In this document: positions 48,329 through 59,400 of the stretch, piece by piece
Layout: each line of letters opens with the position of its first letter
How positions within the stretch are numbered: the stretch's first letter is position 1
Source of the DNA: Antennarius striatus
Taxonomy: Eukaryota > Chordata > Actinopteri > Lophiiformes > Antennariidae
Direction: 5' to 3'
NCBI RefSeq assembly: GCF_040054535.1
Contig: NC_090789.1
Span: 6,738,697 to 6,802,696, forward strand
Length of the DNA: 64,000 nt
Program-made: the position numbers and the translations under genes
Notes under the pieces: model-generated
Database searches by the model: none
The model's input: only the letters and a program-made list of their open reading frames with translations
What the model was told of the DNA's origin: nothing

Positions 48329-51148
48329 TTATTTGCTGAATGACTCTGAACATTTATTCTTGTGGTTGTCGTCTCTCTTTTGATCTGAAAAAGAGGCAGT
48401 AAGAAATGAGAAAATCAAATATAATTCAAACAGAACTCCATCAGCAACTCTATCAGCATAACAAATCATACAAAAGTATTACCCATGAATAAACTTAAAA
48501 ACTGCACTTTCAATCATTAATTATATTTCTACGATCTACAGAGACGTGGGAATGACGGGAATTTGTTGGTGGATCAAATATATGTATTTTGCAGACATAT
48601 TTTCAAATGATTGACTTCTTTTTCTTCATGCTTTTCATTTTCGACATCCATTAAGTTGTGACAAAATGTTTTCCAGGACATCTTCTAATAAGATATAAAT
48701 ATGTCTGTAAAGAATATAATTTCAAAGAATCCGTGTAATGCCTGCAAGTCTTTTTTGTACCATGCCCTTCTGAAAGATACAAATCCTAAGTCTGACGACT
48801 TACTTAGTGAATACCAGTGTTGTGTTGATCTCTGCTGCCCTCTCATGCCATCACCTCATCACTGACTCCATAAATCAAATAATGTGTGAACTGAAATAGG
48901 GCTGGTATTCATTCTTGCTGGGAGCTGATGTTGCTCTTTGTGACTCTAGCTTTAAACCTCAAGGCCTGATGCCAGTAACACACAATGTATACCTACACAT
49001 ACCTGGCTTTAAAATGGAGTAGTCTTTCATTCAGACATTAAATCGTCACATACTGACTACACATCTGGTGCTCACCCAAACTACTAGCTTCCAATGTGAG
49101 GTAACCATCCAACAAGGAGCTGAACCCTGTCAGCCCACCCATGGCAGCATAAGGGACGTCTCGGCCAATGGGCCGTCCACGTGCCTCCCTCTGAAGTTTT
49201 GTTTCCACCTGACAAAAAAATCAGAAGATTAAAATGCTGTTTGATTGAAAGTCAGGGGCGTCTTTATGATTGACTTGTGCATTTACATTTGATACCTTTT
49301 AAACCATAAAACTCTGTGTGACATTTGACTTGACTCACCAGAGTCTTGTGGGCGGAGCTGGGCTGGCCACACCCACAGGTGTAAGGGGAGCAGAACCCAG
49401 AGCAGGATCTGCCTGCAGATCAATAGTGTTAAATCAAACATGAACTGAATCCATCTGGGTAAAGTCTTTGAGACTCACAATTTTTACACAAGTGGTCGGG
49501 AGCTTCGCTGTGATCCTGAGGTAAGTGTTTACATCTGCAGCGGACAGGATTTGTCCCAATCATAGGAATGTACTGGTAGGCAGGACAGCGACATCCTCTG
49601 ACCTGGCATGGTAGGACGAGGGGTCGTTCAGAAGAAACCACCTCAAAGTCGGTCTTGTGTTGCTTGTACCTGGAAACAAAATGGTGAGGTGTTAAGTAGC
49701 AGTAAGTCGGATTTTGTGTGTTATAGGCCGTCTATGTGAACAGAACAGCCACCTATGTGAACAGAAGCACTGTGTCTCAGGGCCAATGAGTTTGCAGTCA
49801 ATTCCTCCTGGTACTCCAAAACTCACGTACAACCTATTTTTCACACGTTGTGGGACCATCTTCATTTTGTACTCTTCAAATTGCTCTGGAGTGAACAGTG
49901 TGCCTCCATCATCGTCACCGACAATCCTTGAGAACACAAACCAGCATGAAAACTGTTAAAATCCGTTAAAAAGTATCTATGATATATAATTGCACGATCA
50001 GACAGAAAAAGCTTTGTTGTATTATTTCAACATTCCAAGTCTTTATAGTCATTACACCAGTTTAGAGGCGAGGCTGAGCCTATTTTACTGAGGCATGTGC
50101 TGCAGTATTGATCTGGCAATCCCCAATAAAATATTGTCTTGATTTAATAATACTGATCGTCTGATTTAGTGACAAAACATGCTATCTAGACTGGCTAATG
50201 TATTTTCAAGGGTTATACACTAATAAAAAAAAAATCTGGTTAAAATGGTTTACGTTTAACCCAACTAATGTATAAATATTGACTAACCCAACCCAGGATC
50301 ACTACTACACTTTTAACAAGTTAAAGATTGGCTCTGTTCAACATCTAACATTAACATAAACATAACTGAGCTGCAATAGTACTAATCATCATTCAATCAT
50401 TTCTGATAAGGGGGAAAAAAAATTTAGGTATGTGCTTTAAATGTATTTGTATCTGTTTACTTTTTTGTTGTATCTTTATACTTTATACTTTGAAATTGTC
50501 ATAAAATGATTGCTTGGAATTGTTTTGTACATGCAGCATGCAACAAAACAGTGAGAGACGGCTACATCCAGTGACTTACCCTGACCTACTTTCAGGGTAG
50601 ATCAGGGTACCCTGAAAGTAGTACATTCCTAGTGCATAGACTAGTGCATATGGAGAAGGCCAGTAGATCAAAGCTAGTGCATAGGTATATCAAAGCACTA
50701 GCTTTGATCTATGGTCTTACTCACACTGGCCTTCTCCCTCATCTTTCTATCTTATCCGGTTCCTGAGAGTACAAAAGTTGACGTTTGACCTTGACCTAGC
50801 TTTCACAAGGTCAAGGTCATCACCTCATTTTCATCCCCTTTGCCGCCCGAGTAATCTTTTTGTTTCATCTCTCTATCAGCTACGGTTGCAAAGACAGACA
50901 TATGAACGGACGAACACACGAACACTGACAATGCATCACCGCTTTAACGCGGGATGTAATAAATAAATAAATAAATAAATATTTTTTGTAGTTAGTCTCA
51001 GCTGTGACTTGCTCCCATGTGAAAACTCTTCAGTGATGATTTGAAGTCAGGGGATAAAACCACAGTCCATCGTTGAGACAGACCTTCTGTACTCCCAGTA
51101 GTCATCCACTGCTTTCAAAGGGGATTTATCTCTGCCAAATATTGCCAT
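48329..51148 (-). CDS. fam221a: FAM221A family cysteine-rich protein
   Basis: Minus-strand exons 51084-51148, 49753-49926, 49479-49669, 49339-49412, 49076-49208 and probably 48329-48384 (693 nt, 230 aa), all in phase. It starts MAIFGRDKSP and contains the family signatures RIVGDDDGG, LFTPEQFEEYK, DCKLIGPETQCFCSHR, a run of CRC/CKHL/CKNC cysteine and histidine motifs (about 90-160) that looks metal-binding, and DVPYAAMGGLTGFSSLLDGY. Function is unknown in the family. Human FAM221A is about 298 aa; here the C-terminal part after GLTGFSS is much shorter, and the last 18-codon exon (acceptor TTTTTCAG at 48385) is the least certain. The start codon fits the human VDEYLEYRR alignment. It sits head to head with ccdc126. 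Confidence 0.88.
50586..50737. repeat. Compound palindromic element in fam221a intron 1
   Basis: A perfect 14-bp inverted repeat (50586-50599 with 50608-50621) is followed by a larger one: GGAGAAGGCCAGT and AGATCAAAGCTAGTGC (50652-50680) recur inverted at 50695-50737 with a 14-nt asymmetric insert. CTAGTGCATA occurs three times between them. Confidence 0.7.
50755..50930. mobile_element. Intact copy of the 'AAGGTCAAGGTCA' dispersed repeat
   Basis: Shares its sequence with 44840-45475 but lacks the nested insert. It contains TGACCTTGACCT (50786-50797) facing AGGTCAAGGTCA (50808-50819). It is followed by an (AATA)n run. Confidence 0.6.
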
Positions 51149-51784
51149 TGTCGAGTCCGAGTTTGACAGCTCCGGATGCTTTGCTTGGCTCAGCTAACAT
51201 GTGTTTACCATATACGGTTGCCATGGAAATTTTTTTATGTCCTTCTAGCGGCTGACGATTGAACTACACATGTCGTTCCACAAAAGTCACGAGTTTCCAA
51301 AACGATTGTTATATTAATTAATTCGAATTTTAACTAAAGCCAATTGACATGAATTAATCCCTAATCTACACTTAAAATTGCCCGACCTAACCAGTATGTC
51401 TCTCCCCTCACGCTAACTTGAGAGAGAGATTGAGCCATTTCAATACATTTCCCATGATTCCGTAGTAATGACGCGTGCCGTAAAGCTTCGCGCAAACCAT
51501 ACCAGTCAGCAATATTGCTTGCTTGAAATTCTAGCTATCGACTTCAGTATTTAAAAACCACGCAGCAAGAAGTCGACATATCCACCAGAGTGAAGAGAAG
51601 CGTCCGCGTACAGCACGGCAGCAAACGTTTGTGACACGACCTTCGGGTTGTTTGACATATTTGTCCCGGCGACAGCGGCGACAGCCTAGGGTTGCCCAAC
51701 AACAAGCATCATTCAGTGTCAGCCAGATATAGCAGCCAAAGCTCCCCTGGTGCCCGTCCCCGCTGCAAACCTCAAGGTAGCCTG
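51149..51784 (+). promoter_or_regulatory. Divergent fam221a/ccdc126 promoter and ccdc126 5' UTR exon
   Basis: fam221a starts leftward at 51148. A GC-rich non-coding exon reading rightward ends at 51784 with donor CCTG|GTAAGC, suiting ccdc126. No TATA box is clear. Start sites were not resolved. Confidence 0.45.
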
Positions 51785-52653
51785 GTAAGCAACAGGCAAA
51801 TTATGTGTTTATGTTGTGATTTACATTATTATTTGGTATTATTTTTGTTGCGCATCAACTTTTAGTTTAGCCGAATAAACGTGTCAAGCTAACACGGAAT
51901 GTTCGTAGAGCCTCGGGGGTTTAAAAACCTGTTTTTGGCGTAAAAGTATTTTAAGTATTCAAAATGAGTATTCCGTTGCAGTGTTTTAGGCGTTGGTTCG
52001 TTTATTTACGTAGCTACCATGACAAAGTTAGCCATTCCACGTATTTACAAAGTTATTAGCTGTCGTTTGTTTACAGGTATGGTACGTAATGTTTGTGTCC
52101 TATTCTGTGTTGTTGGACTGTCATGTCACACTTTCCTCCATCGCTCTAAGCTTGAATGTAAAGTTTTTAATAATGGCCTACGGGTCGGTTGGAGCCGCTG
52201 ATGGGCGCTAGCTATCAATACCTATAACTTCTAGGTTAGGTATTTAGACCGTGTGCCTCATCGCTGCAGTCATCACATGACGCACATGGTGTCCCTATCA
52301 GTCTTGCTTCACATGACAGGGTAATCAAAAGCCTTGTTATCTAATGAACCGATTTTAAATTAAACCATTCCAAAGTCTGTTGCTGCAGTTGCATGAATAT
52401 GCATGTGTTTTTTGTGACAAGCAGTATTCCAGTATGAAGTTTGCATGTTCGTCCTGAGTGTGCATTAGTTCCCAGGTTGGGGGTGGGGTGGGGATGGGGG
52501 GTGGGGGGGGGTATATAAACAGGTCAACTGGAGACTCAAAACCAAATATATATGTTGATGTGTTACAATTGATTGTTTCCGTGCCAACCTTGTGATGAAG
52601 GAGCACCCTGTCGGACGTGGCGTGAGAATAAGCCGGGTTCATAGGAAGGACAC

Positions 52654-52655
<2 letters not shown>

Positions 52656-52733
<78 letters not shown>
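52656..52733. repeat. (GT)n microsatellite
   Basis: Run of about 39 GT units in the ccdc126 5' UTR intron, 150 bp after a poly-G/GT stretch (52475-52511). Confidence 0.95.
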
Positions 52734-52734
<1 letters not shown>

Positions 52735-53792
52735 GTAGGTGTGGTGGATAGATACTGAGAAAAAAATAACTGAACGGATTCTGTTACCTATCTTTTCATA
52801 ATTAATTCCCTCAGTCCCTGTCCCATCTCTGACCTAAACTGGAGCAGACACTCCATTCCCATACCCAAGAGAGAACAGAGAAAGATGTTGGTGACAAAAT
52901 TGTGAAAACGGAGAAATGATCACCTAATTTCATGTGCACGTATGATCACAGTCTATTTGTCACTCATAACATTTGTGTCAGTGGGATTGGAGAAGGAATG
53001 AACCTTCTGTCTCCACATGTCCGTTGTGTCTCATCTTTAGCAGCAAAGTGATCCATGAAATCTAAACTTATCAGGTTTCTGTAATAAGATGTCTGGAAAA
53101 ACATTTTTTTGATGAGGAGGCTATTGTGCACCGTGACATAGACCCTTTTAAATAATATCTGAATAAGTCTAGGATATTTTGAAAATCATTGCATTCATCA
53201 CACCACACGTCCTCATAAGCAAAAAAACACAAGTTCAATTTGGCTTAGTGGCTGTTGTTAATTAGCATAAATGGGCTTCAGTAACTATGTTGAAGGTTAT
53301 TTTCTTCAATAGTGGAATGGATTTGTCTTCACATTCATGAAGTTGTGTTACAACACATATAAATCCTAGTATAATTTGTAAGTGTTTATACATGTTTCTG
53401 TTGTTCTTTTTTTTTCTCAGTCAATTTTCTTCAGCCTACTCAACAATGTCTCCAGTGCCTGAGTGCCTGGCCTGTATCGTCTGTTTGGAGTCAGAAATTA
53501 CATCCAAAACATCTTTCCAAAAAAACCCTGACTGCCATTATCTGTGTGCATTAACTTCCTTCTGAAATGAGAATCTTCAGTTGTCTGGGAAACTTCCTGG
53601 CTGTATGGATGTGAGACAAGTTCATGTCCTGCTGGAGGCAGTTTGAAGGAGGAACCGAATCCCCGCTGGGTCTCTGTATGATTTGTAGAGGCCATTGACC
53701 TGTTATTTCTCCAGGGATACAGACAGAAAAAATTATTACCCTACAGGAATCACCAATCTCCAGCCCCCCTCACCTTTGCCACCCACAGTGAC

Positions 53793-54418
53793 ATGCTGGG
53801 GACACTCCTGCGCAGGAACATGTCCCAGAAGCTGAGTGTTTTGCTGCTGTTATTCGGCCTGGTATGGGGGTTTATGTTACTGCGCTATACTGTGCAGCAG
53901 CCTCGACATCAGAGCAGTGCTGAATTGCGTGAGCAGATCCTGGAGCTCAGTCGCCGATATGTTAAAGTCCTTACAGAGGAGAACCAAAATGCACCGAGTG
54001 GGCCACAGGGAACATCGATGGCTGGTTATGGTAAGCTCATAATTGGAAGTCAAGAATTTTATTCAATGTATAGGGTTATTACTGTTCTGTAGAAGTAGAT
54101 AATTATGAATATTGTTTGTGAAGTAGTACACATAAGCATTATCTTGTATTTTTTTCTTTCTCTCACACAGCTGATCTGAAGCGGACTATAGCTGTGTTGC
54201 TGGATGATATTTTGACACGACTGGTCAAAATTGAGGGGAAAATAGAATCAGTGGTCAATGCATCGTCCACGAACATGAACCACACAGCAGGGGGCATCCT
54301 TGGTTCTGCTCCCGCTGCCCTACAGAAATCCTCAAAGCTCGTGTCTGCTAACCACCCAGGAACATCACGCCTTCACCCACATGTTCCCAATAGGCCTCGG
54401 CCACATCAAGGAGCATAG
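53793..54418 (+). CDS. ccdc126: CCDC126, secretory-pathway membrane protein resembling the MGAT5 N-terminus
   Basis: Two coding exons, 53793-54030 and 54171-54418 (486 nt, 161 aa), joined in phase (TATG|GTAAGC, CACACAG|CTG). It starts [14 protein letters not shown], followed by a signal-anchor segment [17 protein letters not shown] (about residues 14-30), then [15 protein letters not shown] and [20 protein letters not shown], which are helical. From family knowledge this closely resembles the cytoplasmic/TM/stem part of the Golgi enzyme MGAT5 without the catalytic domain. NAS, NMT-like NHT sequons follow. Human is 140 aa; the C-terminal tail here is longer. Function is unknown. The 5' UTR continues upstream from an acceptor at 53420 or 53714. 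Confidence 0.92.
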
Positions 54419-56433
54419 GCCTGATGGATATGCTGTTATATTTTTTTGTTTTCTGAGCACATTAAATTGTTCCAACCTTTATCAGCAAGGTAGCAATATC
54501 AGACGATTAAAGGCAATAGCAGGACATGGGCGTCCAGAAAGATCAGATATGGGATCAGAAATGTTCAACCTTCATGGAGGGAAGAAGAGACTTCTTTATG
54601 CGCTGTTGCATTCTCTGCTGATCCTCGTTTATTTTTTTACCAAGATTATCAGCACATTTTTTATAGTTACACCATTGACTTCATTTAGCTTAAATGTTTA
54701 GCATCTTATATAATGCTGCGTCAGCGTCTGACTGTTACAGCAACTGAAGAGTGGTGTAAACACTCTTGGAACTGGATTAGAATGTCAAACACTGCATCAT
54801 AAACCTGCTTCAAAGGCTCATTTTCCTTTGTTAACTGCAATACTGCTTTGACATATCAAAATGCTAAACTTAAAAGTAGTTGTTGATAATTACGATAGCT
54901 TTTACCGATGTGTAGCTACTAGTTACTTTTAATTTTTGAGTTGGCAAAGTTGCTAAATACTATCCTAAACAAGATATTACTTTAACTGGCTACATGGTTT
55001 TAACAATAAATGAACTGCGTAGTTCACCTGTAAGAGATGATCCAAAGAATGCGGTTTCCATTCCACCAGAAGAAACCATACATGTTTTTAAAGTTGCTAC
55101 AAGATGGCTTGTACAAAGATTTATGAGAATGAATGAATGATGCCACTGTTAAGATGAGTGTGTGTCTTTTGTGTTGAGTCAAATCCAAAGTTACCTTGCC
55201 TGGTGTTTAGAGGTATTTAACTTTGTATGTCGAACAAATTGAAGGTCCTGTATTGCAGTTATGATTACGGACAGTACTATTTGCACATGTTCAGGGTTCA
55301 AGTTGCAGCAATTTCCTAAAAATATGGCCTTACCTACCTTTGGCTTTAAGAAAATTTTAGGAGGATGAATGTCGTATGTGATTCCAGCCTTTCTGCTGGT
55401 CCTGACTTCACACTCACCCTGTCCTGTGCAGAAGAGGAACTTTCTTATCATGATGAACCGTGGGTGGTGATAAAGATGAGAAATATCAGGATTATGTGAC
55501 ACAAAGTAAGTGTTGGTGACTTAGTGAAATGGAAGGCAAAAACCAAAGGTCAGAACATTTCTCAAATGTTAAAACCAGTTGTATATGAAGGCCTTTAGAG
55601 TGGAATGGTGTGACTGTCTTTACAATGGGTGATGCTGAATATGTATTTTGCTTCAGTAAGTTAAAGTATTCAAAATGACAAAACCAGCTTGCTGCTTTGA
55701 GACAGTTTCCTAATAAACAGTTATGAAAAGTGGTCCCACCAGTTCAGTTTTAGAACAGATTTTCAACTTAAATGTGGTTCAAAAATATGTATGGCTTTGA
55801 CATTGTATGCAGCACAAGGCAGATGTTAATTTTAATGTTCTATCAAAAGTTCATTTTTACAGCTCTGGAGTTTTCTGATGTCAGCCAAAATATCAAGGTA
55901 CTTAAGTTGGAATTTATCAGCAACATATCTATGGTATTCAGTAGATAGAAGGTAGTATTTAGTAGTAATATCTATGTTATAGTAAAATTGTTACGTCTGT
56001 GAAGATGCAGATTTGACATTGATAAAATGTCAATTTGGCACTCAAAGAAAGCAGCCAGTGAGGCTCACCTAATTACAAGTTTCAAACCACAGCAAATTAT
56101 ATGAATGGATGGCTTTAAATTCTGGGTTGCAAAAAACAAAATTCCATTGTTTTTGTCCCAAAAGTTGGGTAAACATTGGAGGTTGCGGCTTTAAATCAGA
56201 ATAACATATTAGCTCAAGGATAAGCATAACGACATTGGCTTTCAGGCTGTGTGGTGGGGCGCTCGACTATTATAGCATCGAGGGGGAGGGGCCTGAGAGA
56301 CGTAACGGGATGTGACGTCAGCAGATGCAGCGCATAAACATAACGTCCACCTCTCGCGCCATCTTCTATTTTGGGTTAAACCTGGACGTTTGTCTGTCTG
56401 AAAAACACTCCTTTGTGTTTTCTTTTCAAAACA
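54419..56433 (+). other. ccdc126 3' UTR and spacer to tra2a
   Basis: AT-rich with no coding exon. AATAAA at 55712-55717 is a plausible ccdc126 polyadenylation signal; the last ~200 bp (56240-56433) are GC-richer and represent the tra2a promoter and 5' UTR. Confidence 0.4.
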
Positions 56434-59400
56434 ATGAGTGACCTTGAAAATGAAAATTATGAAGGACGGGTAAGTAGTTGCTGCAAATGACGTCAAATTA
56501 TCTTTTTTTTTCTTCCCTTTTCTTCCCTGTGGCTGACGATAGAGAAGATTATGTTACGCTAATTGAGCTAATGATAGCTAATGTCAGCTAAATTGAGAGC
56601 TAAACTTTAGCTGAACAGCACATGCCTTGTTGATGAACGACGCCCTAAAGAGGGAAGGGGTGTTTTACTTTTTTAGCTAAATCCAACACTGCATGACAAA
56701 GCTGAAGTTATCTTCTGATTCGAAGCTCAACGACCGTCAGCTAGCATAGCTACACGTTTGATTTTATTTTTGAAAGCGTTAACGATCTGAAACCGACTTT
56801 CAGGCGTTGTTTCTCTCCCGCATTCTCTGATGACAATACATTTGATCGATGAGTTAATGACTTTCATTTTGCCTTCATGACTTCAGGGTATTACAAAATA
56901 TCTTATCAGCTTTTTCTATGCCTGTGAACCAGGGTCTTTCCTGTCACACTTCAATATCATAATTCATTCTTCCTTTGATATTAAACCTCTATTGTTTCCT
57001 GCATTTGATTCTAATTGTTGGGAATTTCCATTTAAACAATGGAAATAGCCACAAAAATAGATATCTTTGTTTTTCACACTATATTGTAAAGGACACATCA
57101 CACAGATGTCAACTAATACATGTTAGGCTGAGTCAGGTGGACCTCGATGGAGGGTCTAACTCAAAACTAGAAGGATCACAGCTAAAGAGCATTCGGGGCT
57201 CTTCTGCAGCTGTTGAAGAGCTCAAAACTATAACCTCCCAACTTTGGAACTGCTGAACTTCTTCAGTAAACTTGCTCATGCGACAAAATGTCTCATAACA
57301 GATACACCTCTCAATTGAGATAAAAGAACCAGAGAGGGTTTTTGTTCAGAGAAAAAAGAACCCTAACATAACGTATGGAGTTCGATATATTTTATGATTT
57401 GACAGTTGCATCAATTTTTCTTTAATGTATGGACCATGTTTGAATGAAAAAAATAAAGTAATTTAAGACTTGATCCCAGAGAGGCTACAGATTCATAATA
57501 AAAGAATGTGAAAATGTACTTTTATTTGACAAAAAGGGAGATGTATCATCTTGTTCCCATTCCCCAACTACAATGGATGTGCTCTCTTTCAAAAGCTACC
57601 ATATTATTTGGACTGATAAAAGTTGGACTGTGTTATTTGTCCCCGAGATAAGCAGGTCCAGGTTGAGCAGTAGTTTTTTTCACTGTGCTCCAGATATGAA
57701 AAAAAGTGTATCCCTTTCCCTTTTTAGCATTTTATAGAAGTGTGAAAGATTTAACAAATTTGAAAATGGGTCACAGACTTTCTTAAGTCTTTCATAAAGG
57801 TAGCCCAGAGATATAAAAAATAAATATTTGACTGTCAACCATACAAATTAAATGTCCATCTTTTCTCTCAAATCAGAAGCTAACTTCAGTATTTGTACAT
57901 CAACATTTCTTGGTTCACTGGCAACTAATGCATCAGTCAGACCCATGAGTGTAGATATTATTAAAATTGACACTTTAATATTTGCAAATTGAATTTTTTT
58001 TCTTTGTGTTGCCAGTTTGTAAATGCAACATTTGACAGGCTTGGTTTTATGAGTTATCCACCACGCTTGTACATTATCCTTTTTTTTTTTAGATATTGTC
58101 AGTGATTTTGCTGCAGCCACTTTCGTTCACTGCCTCTCTTCTTCCTTGCTTTCACATTCTTATTTAACAAATTGAAATATTGCTATATTTGTTTAATTTG
58201 CTTTGAAGCTTTCTAGCTTAAAATTTTAGAACTTTATTCTTTATCTTATTGTATTTCATTCCGTGTTCTTTATTTCATTCAAAAATATTCTCCCTTTCTT
58301 AAACTATGATCTTAATTTTATTGAATGTTCTTTCTTCATTAAGGTTATTGATCGTGAAGGATTTGAAGAGTTTTATCCAAGAATGATGAAGAAAATTTTC
58401 AAGATAAAAGAAGGCTAATGAAAACATGTACAGAACAGAACATAGAAGTGGAAAGGGAGGAAATGTGACGGAAGAATGATGTCAGATAGACGCGGTTGCA
58501 GTGTAATGGCTAAAATCAGTTTGGGTGAAGAGAGAAAAACAGACCCGGAATCAGAAAATGAAAACTGAAAAAAAGAAGAATGAAGAAGGATAGAAATCCT
58601 GAGAGAAACGAGTAGCGTGTAAAGAATCTGGAAGAATGAATGTGTCCCTAGGTTAAGTAAACATACTGTTTGTGTCATATTTTCTTTATCATGCTCCCTT
58701 TATGTAACATAAAAATGCATGTTTTATTCTTTTCCCTTGATGGTTTAGGTGGACATGGAAATAAATCTTATGTACATAATTTCATGGTTAAATGTTGGCC
58801 ACGCTGTAAAAAAAATATTAATTTGAGATTAGTACAAGATTACTAACTCTTTCCTTCACAGTAAACTATGCATTATAGACAGGTGTATTGTATGAATACA
58901 ACATACTTTAGTACTCTCTACTCCATGCTTGATTTTTTTTATTGGTTTGTTTTTTAACTAATTGCTCAATATCCATGAGAAGTTGTTAACATACATGTGT
59001 GGCAATAGGGGTCACGCTCCCCATCTAAATCGGATCATGGGAGTCCGTCTCGGGTCAAGTCGGATAGCAGATCCGGCTCCCCAAGCCCATCCCGGGCCTC
59101 CAAATGTTCCAGATCCCAATCTCGCTCAAAATCAAGGTATGTTTTCACACTCTCACAAATACCTTTGTGATATTGTGATCACACCAAAATGCAAATTTAG
59201 AAATGCTTGGTAGAGTCTGAAATATTCCACACATTTTCATTCCCAGATAATCCATCCTCTTGTCACCGGTTGCCATGGGTTAGTTTTTACATCTGTTTCA
59301 TTCACATTGAGCACATGTGCTCTGTTGAATCCCTTTTAGGTCCCAATCGAGACACTACTCAAATCGACGCCATAGCCGTTCACGCTCACACTCTCATTCC

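Noticed and set aside
57091-57300. Possible snoRNA-like or old exon in tra2a intron 1
   Set aside because: C/D or H/ACA boxes in correct order could not be identified, and no open frame with splice sites exists.
57848-58120. 90-codon minus-strand frame in tra2a intron 1
   Set aside because: Lysine-rich low-complexity translation of AT-rich intron; no supporting signals.
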